In this document: one piece after another, positions 61,271 through 64,000 of the stretch
How the letters are laid out: every line of letters starts with the position of its first letter
Position numbering within the stretch: the stretch's first letter is position 1
DNA from: Herbaspirillum hiltneri N3
GTDB taxonomy: Bacteria > Pseudomonadota > Gammaproteobacteria > Burkholderiales > Burkholderiaceae_D
Length of the DNA stretch: 64,000 nt
NCBI RefSeq assembly: GCF_001267925.1
Contig: NZ_CP011409.1
Span: 806,001-870,000 of the forward strand
Direction: 5' to 3'
Program-made: the position numbers and the translations under genes
Notes under the pieces: model-generated
Told to the model about the DNA's origin: nothing
The model's input: the letters and a program-made list of their open reading frames with translations, nothing else
Database searches by the model: none

Positions 61271-62022
61271 TGAACAGTCAATCCATCCCGTCAACTTTGC
61301 AGCATGCGCAGGGTGCTCCCTTGCTGCAGGTGCGTGACCTGCACGCACACTACGGGAAAAGCCACATTCTGCAGGGCGTCAGTTTCGACGTCGGGCACGG
61401 CGAAGTGATCAGCCTGCTGGGCCGCAATGGTTCGGGTCGTTCGACCACGGCACGCGCCATCATGGGGCTGGTGCCGCCGACCGGAGGGCAAGTGCTGCTC
61501 GACGGCAAGGACCTGGCAGGTTCGCGTCCCTATGCCATCTGCCGCGCGGGCATTGCCTTTGTGCCGGAAGAGCGTGAGGTATTCGGCAATCTGAGCGTCG
61601 ACGAGAACTTGCAGATGGGCATGCAGCCCGGTCACAAGGATGCGCCGCAATGGACGGTCGAACACATGTTCGATTTCTTCCCGCGTCTCAAGGAACGTCG
61701 CAATACCCGCGCCGGCAATCTGTCGGGCGGCGAACAGCAGATGCTGACGATCTGCCGTTCGCTGCTGGGCAACCCCCGGGTCATCCTGATCGACGAGCCG
61801 ACCGAAGGTCTGGCGCCGAAGATCGTCGCCGTGGTCGGCGAAGCGATCCAGGAGATCCATCGGCGCGGCGTGTCCGTCGTGCTGGTGGAACAGAAGCTCA
61901 CCATCGCATTGAAAATTTCAACCGGCGTTTGTTTGCTGGGCCACGGACACATCGTGTTTCGCGGCACCCCGGACGAATTGACAGACAACCCCCAACTTTT
62001 GAAAGATTGGCTGGCAGTATGA
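61267..62022 (+). CDS. ABC transporter ATP-binding protein (LivF family), Walker A Arg
   Basis: 251 residues starting at the first of two ATGs. Walker A reads GRNGSGRST (52-60): the invariant Lys is Arg58. The signature LSGGEQQ, Walker B VILIDEPTEGL, and H-loop replaced by LVEQ (normal for LivF) are present. The partner LivG keeps its Lys, so one canonical ATP site remains possible. Confidence 0.95.
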   Translation: MMNSQSIPSTLQHAQGAPLLQVRDLHAHYGKSHILQGVSFDVGHGEVISLLGRNGSGRSTTARAIMGLVPPTGGQVLLDGKDLAGSRPYAICRAGIAFVPEEREVFGNLSVDENLQMGMQPGHKDAPQWTVEHMFDFFPRLKERRNTRAGNLSGGEQQMLTICRSLLGNPRVILIDEPTEGLAPKIVAVVGEAIQEIHRRGVSVVLVEQKLTIALKISTGVCLLGHGHIVFRGTPDELTDNPQLLKDWLAV

Positions 62023-62873
62023 CGAACGCAGTATCTACCGTGAACCCGGGACAGCAGGACCTGGACGCGCATGCCTTGCATGCCGTCGCGCAGTACAGGA
62101 ATTTTTCCGATCTGGCCGGCAAGGTGATCTTCATCACCGGCGCCGGCAGCGGCATCGGTCGCGCGATGGCCAACGCCTTTGCCGTCAACGGCGCGCACCT
62201 GGCGCTGCTGGATATCAACCAGGAGTTGCTGGCGCAGGCGCGTGCCGAGTTGCATGCGGTCTTCCCGACCATCGAAGTCGCCACCTACCTGGCATCGATC
62301 ACCGATGACGTCGCCGTCGAACAGGCGGTCAACGCCGCGCAGGCGCGTTTTGGGCGGATTGACGTGTTGCTCAACAACGCCGGCATTTCCGCCAACCGTC
62401 CGACCCTGGAATTGGCGCCTGCCGACTGGCGGCGCGCCATCGATATCAATCTCAACGGCGTGTTCTATTGTGGCCAGTCGGTAGCCCGCCATATGGTCAA
62501 GCAGGGCGGCGGCGTGATCCTCAATATCGCCTCGATGTACGGCACCGTTGCCGCTCCCGAGCGTGCCGCGTATTGCGCCAGCAAGGCGGCCGTGGTGATG
62601 CTGACCAAGGTCATGGCGGTTGAATGGGCGCCGTCGGGCTTGCGCGTCAACGCACTGGCGCCGGGCTACGTCCAAACCGCGCTGGTCGACGAGCTGGTGC
62701 GAACCGGTCGCATGGATCTGGATGCACTGGTCAAGCGCACGCCGGCGCGGCGTCTGGGACAGCCGCACGAGATTGCGACGCTGGCGCTGTTCCTGGCGTC
62801 CGACAGCGCCTCTTATATCAACGGGCAGGCCATCGTCGCCGACGGCGGCTGGTCCTCCTACAGCTACATCTAA
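62019..62873 (+). CDS. Short-chain dehydrogenase/reductase in transporter operon
   Basis: 284 residues from ATG 62019, overlapping the livF-type stop by 3 nt. There is an N-terminal extension of about 35 residues before IFITGAGSGIGRAMA. NNAGIS, catalytic Ser in LNIASMYG, YCASK and PGYVQTALVDEL complete the classical SDR set; DIN after the second strand favours NAD. Likely acts on the imported substrate or its first product. Confidence 0.92.
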   Translation: MTNAVSTVNPGQQDLDAHALHAVAQYRNFSDLAGKVIFITGAGSGIGRAMANAFAVNGAHLALLDINQELLAQARAELHAVFPTIEVATYLASITDDVAVEQAVNAAQARFGRIDVLLNNAGISANRPTLELAPADWRRAIDINLNGVFYCGQSVARHMVKQGGGVILNIASMYGTVAAPERAAYCASKAAVVMLTKVMAVEWAPSGLRVNALAPGYVQTALVDELVRTGRMDLDALVKRTPARRLGQPHEIATLALFLASDSASYINGQAIVADGGWSSYSYI

Positions 62874-62912
62874 TACCGAACTCACCGCTACCTCTATCTG
62901 GAGATTGACACC

Positions 62913-64000
62913 ATGTCAGACCACATTGCACTCGCCCCGGCATCGAACTGGGTCGAATTGCGCACTACCGATGCCGACTGGGCTGCCGCTGATCCGGCCG
63001 TGCTGGGCACATTGCTGACCCATTCGCACCTGATCCGGGCATTTGAAGAAACCGTTCTGGAACTGGCGATGGATGGCCTCGTGCACGGTCCCGCGCACTC
63101 CAGCATCGGGCAGGAAGGCGGCGCCGCCGGTTCCATCGTGCCGCTGTTGGCAGCCGACCAGGTCAATGGTTCGCATCGCGGGCATCATCAGTTTCTGTCC
63201 AAGGCATTGGCCTACCTGACACCCGAGGGCATCGACCCCAAGTCCGAGCTCACGCCGGAAATCGATACCTTGCTGCAGCGAACCCTGGCGGAGATCCTTG
63301 GATTGGCGCAAGGCTTTTGCAGCGGCCGCGGCGGCTCCATGCACTTGCGCTGGCAAGAGGCGGGCGTGCTGGGCACCAATGCGATCGTGGGCGGCGGCGT
63401 GCCACTGGCGGCAGGCGCCGCCTGGGCGCATCGTCATGCCGGAACCGAAAACGTCGCCGTGACCTACTTCGGCGACGGCGCGGTCAACATCGGCTCGGTG
63501 CTGGAAACCATGAACATTGCCGCAGCGTGGAAACTGCCGCTGTGCTTCTTCATCGAGAACAACGGCTACGCCGTGTCTACTACGGTAGACGAAGCCACGG
63601 CAGAACCGCGCCTGTCGGCACGCGGTCTGGCCTTCAATATCCCCAGCTGGAAAGTCAACGGCATGGATCCGCTGGCCGTCTATCTGGCCATGAATGAAGC
63701 GCTGGCGCACATGCGCACCGGCAAGGGGCCGACGATCATCGAGGCCGATGTGTATCGCTTCTTCCATCAGAATGGCGGTTTCCCGGGAAGTGCTTTCGGT
63801 TATCGCTCGCGGGAAGAGGAACAATCCTGGCGCCAGCGCGATCCGCTGGATCTGCTGGGCAGCAAGATGCAGGCCCGCGGCCTGATTGACGAGGCCGGCA
63901 TCCTGGCCTTGCGCAATCGCATCAAGGCATCCATGGCGAAGGCCGTGGAGGAGCTGACGGAAGCCGATCCCAACGGCAAGGCGGGCAAGAAGCGCATTCG
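62913..64000 (+). CDS. ThDP-dependent 2-oxoacid/acetoin dehydrogenase E1 subunit (partial)
   Basis: The frame runs off the window after 362 codons. ATG 62913 has GGAG 9 nt upstream. The thiamine-diphosphate motif spans GDG (187-189) to NN (216-217), 30 residues as expected; HSSIGQEGGAAG, NGSHRGHHQFLSK and GRGGSMHL are E1-alpha hallmarks, closest in feel to acetoin or branched-chain dehydrogenases. The chain is still going past the usual alpha end, so it may be fused to the beta half. It could cleave an alpha-hydroxyketone or diketone made by the upstream dehydrogenases (inference). Confidence 0.9.
   Translation, partial: MSDHIALAPASNWVELRTTDADWAAADPAVLGTLLTHSHLIRAFEETVLELAMDGLVHGPAHSSIGQEGGAAGSIVPLLAADQVNGSHRGHHQFLSKALAYLTPEGIDPKSELTPEIDTLLQRTLAEILGLAQGFCSGRGGSMHLRWQEAGVLGTNAIVGGGVPLAAGAAWAHRHAGTENVAVTYFGDGAVNIGSVLETMNIAAAWKLPLCFFIENNGYAVSTTVDEATAEPRLSARGLAFNIPSWKVNGMDPLAVYLAMNEALAHMRTGKGPTIIEADVYRFFHQNGGFPGSAFGYRSREEEQSWRQRDPLDLLGSKMQARGLIDEAGILALRNRIKASMAKAVEELTEADPNGKAGKKRI

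Overview
The window looks like a GC-rich betaproteobacterial chromosome, most likely Oxalobacteraceae (Herbaspirillum-like). This is an inference from the look of the housekeeping proteins (AtpA-D, HemE, MetH, YidC, MnmE), the gene orders atpIBEFHAGDC, hemE-priA and rpmH-rnpA-yidD-yidC-mnmE, and a cobalamin-dependent MetH; no database search was possible.

Region 1 (1-10.5 kb) is an AT-richer accessory island. Bases 1-3.3 kb carry a row of small minus-strand genes, one a clear SMI1/KNR4 (SUKH) protein, several of them followed at the 3' end by the same 24-nt hairpin repeat. This gives a cassette-like layout and suggests a collection of immunity genes. Then come a solitary HExxH metallopeptidase gene, a cluster of tiny genes containing an in-frame stop and a possible -1 frameshift site, and a gtrA-gtrB-gtrC-like O-antigen glucosylation cluster (6.6-9.5 kb). 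That cluster is flanked by about 330-bp diverged direct repeats at a constant offset of about 3800 bp and by a dead IS3-family transposase.

Region 2 (10.5-22 kb) starts with a near-consensus promoter and the complete F1Fo ATP synthase operon. It continues with a CoA-binding protein, a PPK2-type polyphosphate kinase, an SGNH hydrolase, a PheC-like periplasmic cyclohexadienyl dehydratase and hemE. The 740-bp hemE-priA gap holds a duplicated, AT-rich unit with at least seven good DnaA boxes, which makes it a candidate replication origin or DnaA-titration locus.

Region 3 (22.6-45.4 kb) is core metabolism and envelope: priA, argS, a SPOR-domain protein, dsbA, fmt, a LysR regulator, metH with an adjacent nucleosidase, an MFS transporter, a MarC-family protein and a LON-domain protein. 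It ends with the stress operon prkA-yeaH-spoVR.

Region 4 (46-52 kb) holds rpmH-rnpA-yidD-yidC-mnmE without dnaA beside it, a possible small RNA after mnmE, a nitroreductase and tRNA-Asp(GTC) with an IS21-like end fragment nearby.

Region 5 (52-64 kb) holds an Rrf2-type regulator divergent from an epoxide hydrolase, then a catabolic locus. An FCD/GntR regulator and an SDR face, across two operator-like boxes, an operon of a shikimate dehydrogenase homologue, a five-gene LIV-type ABC importer, a second SDR and a thiamine-diphosphate E1 dehydrogenase subunit that runs off the window end. The substrate is unknown; this operon and the hairpin-repeat cassette row are the best candidates for undescribed biology.
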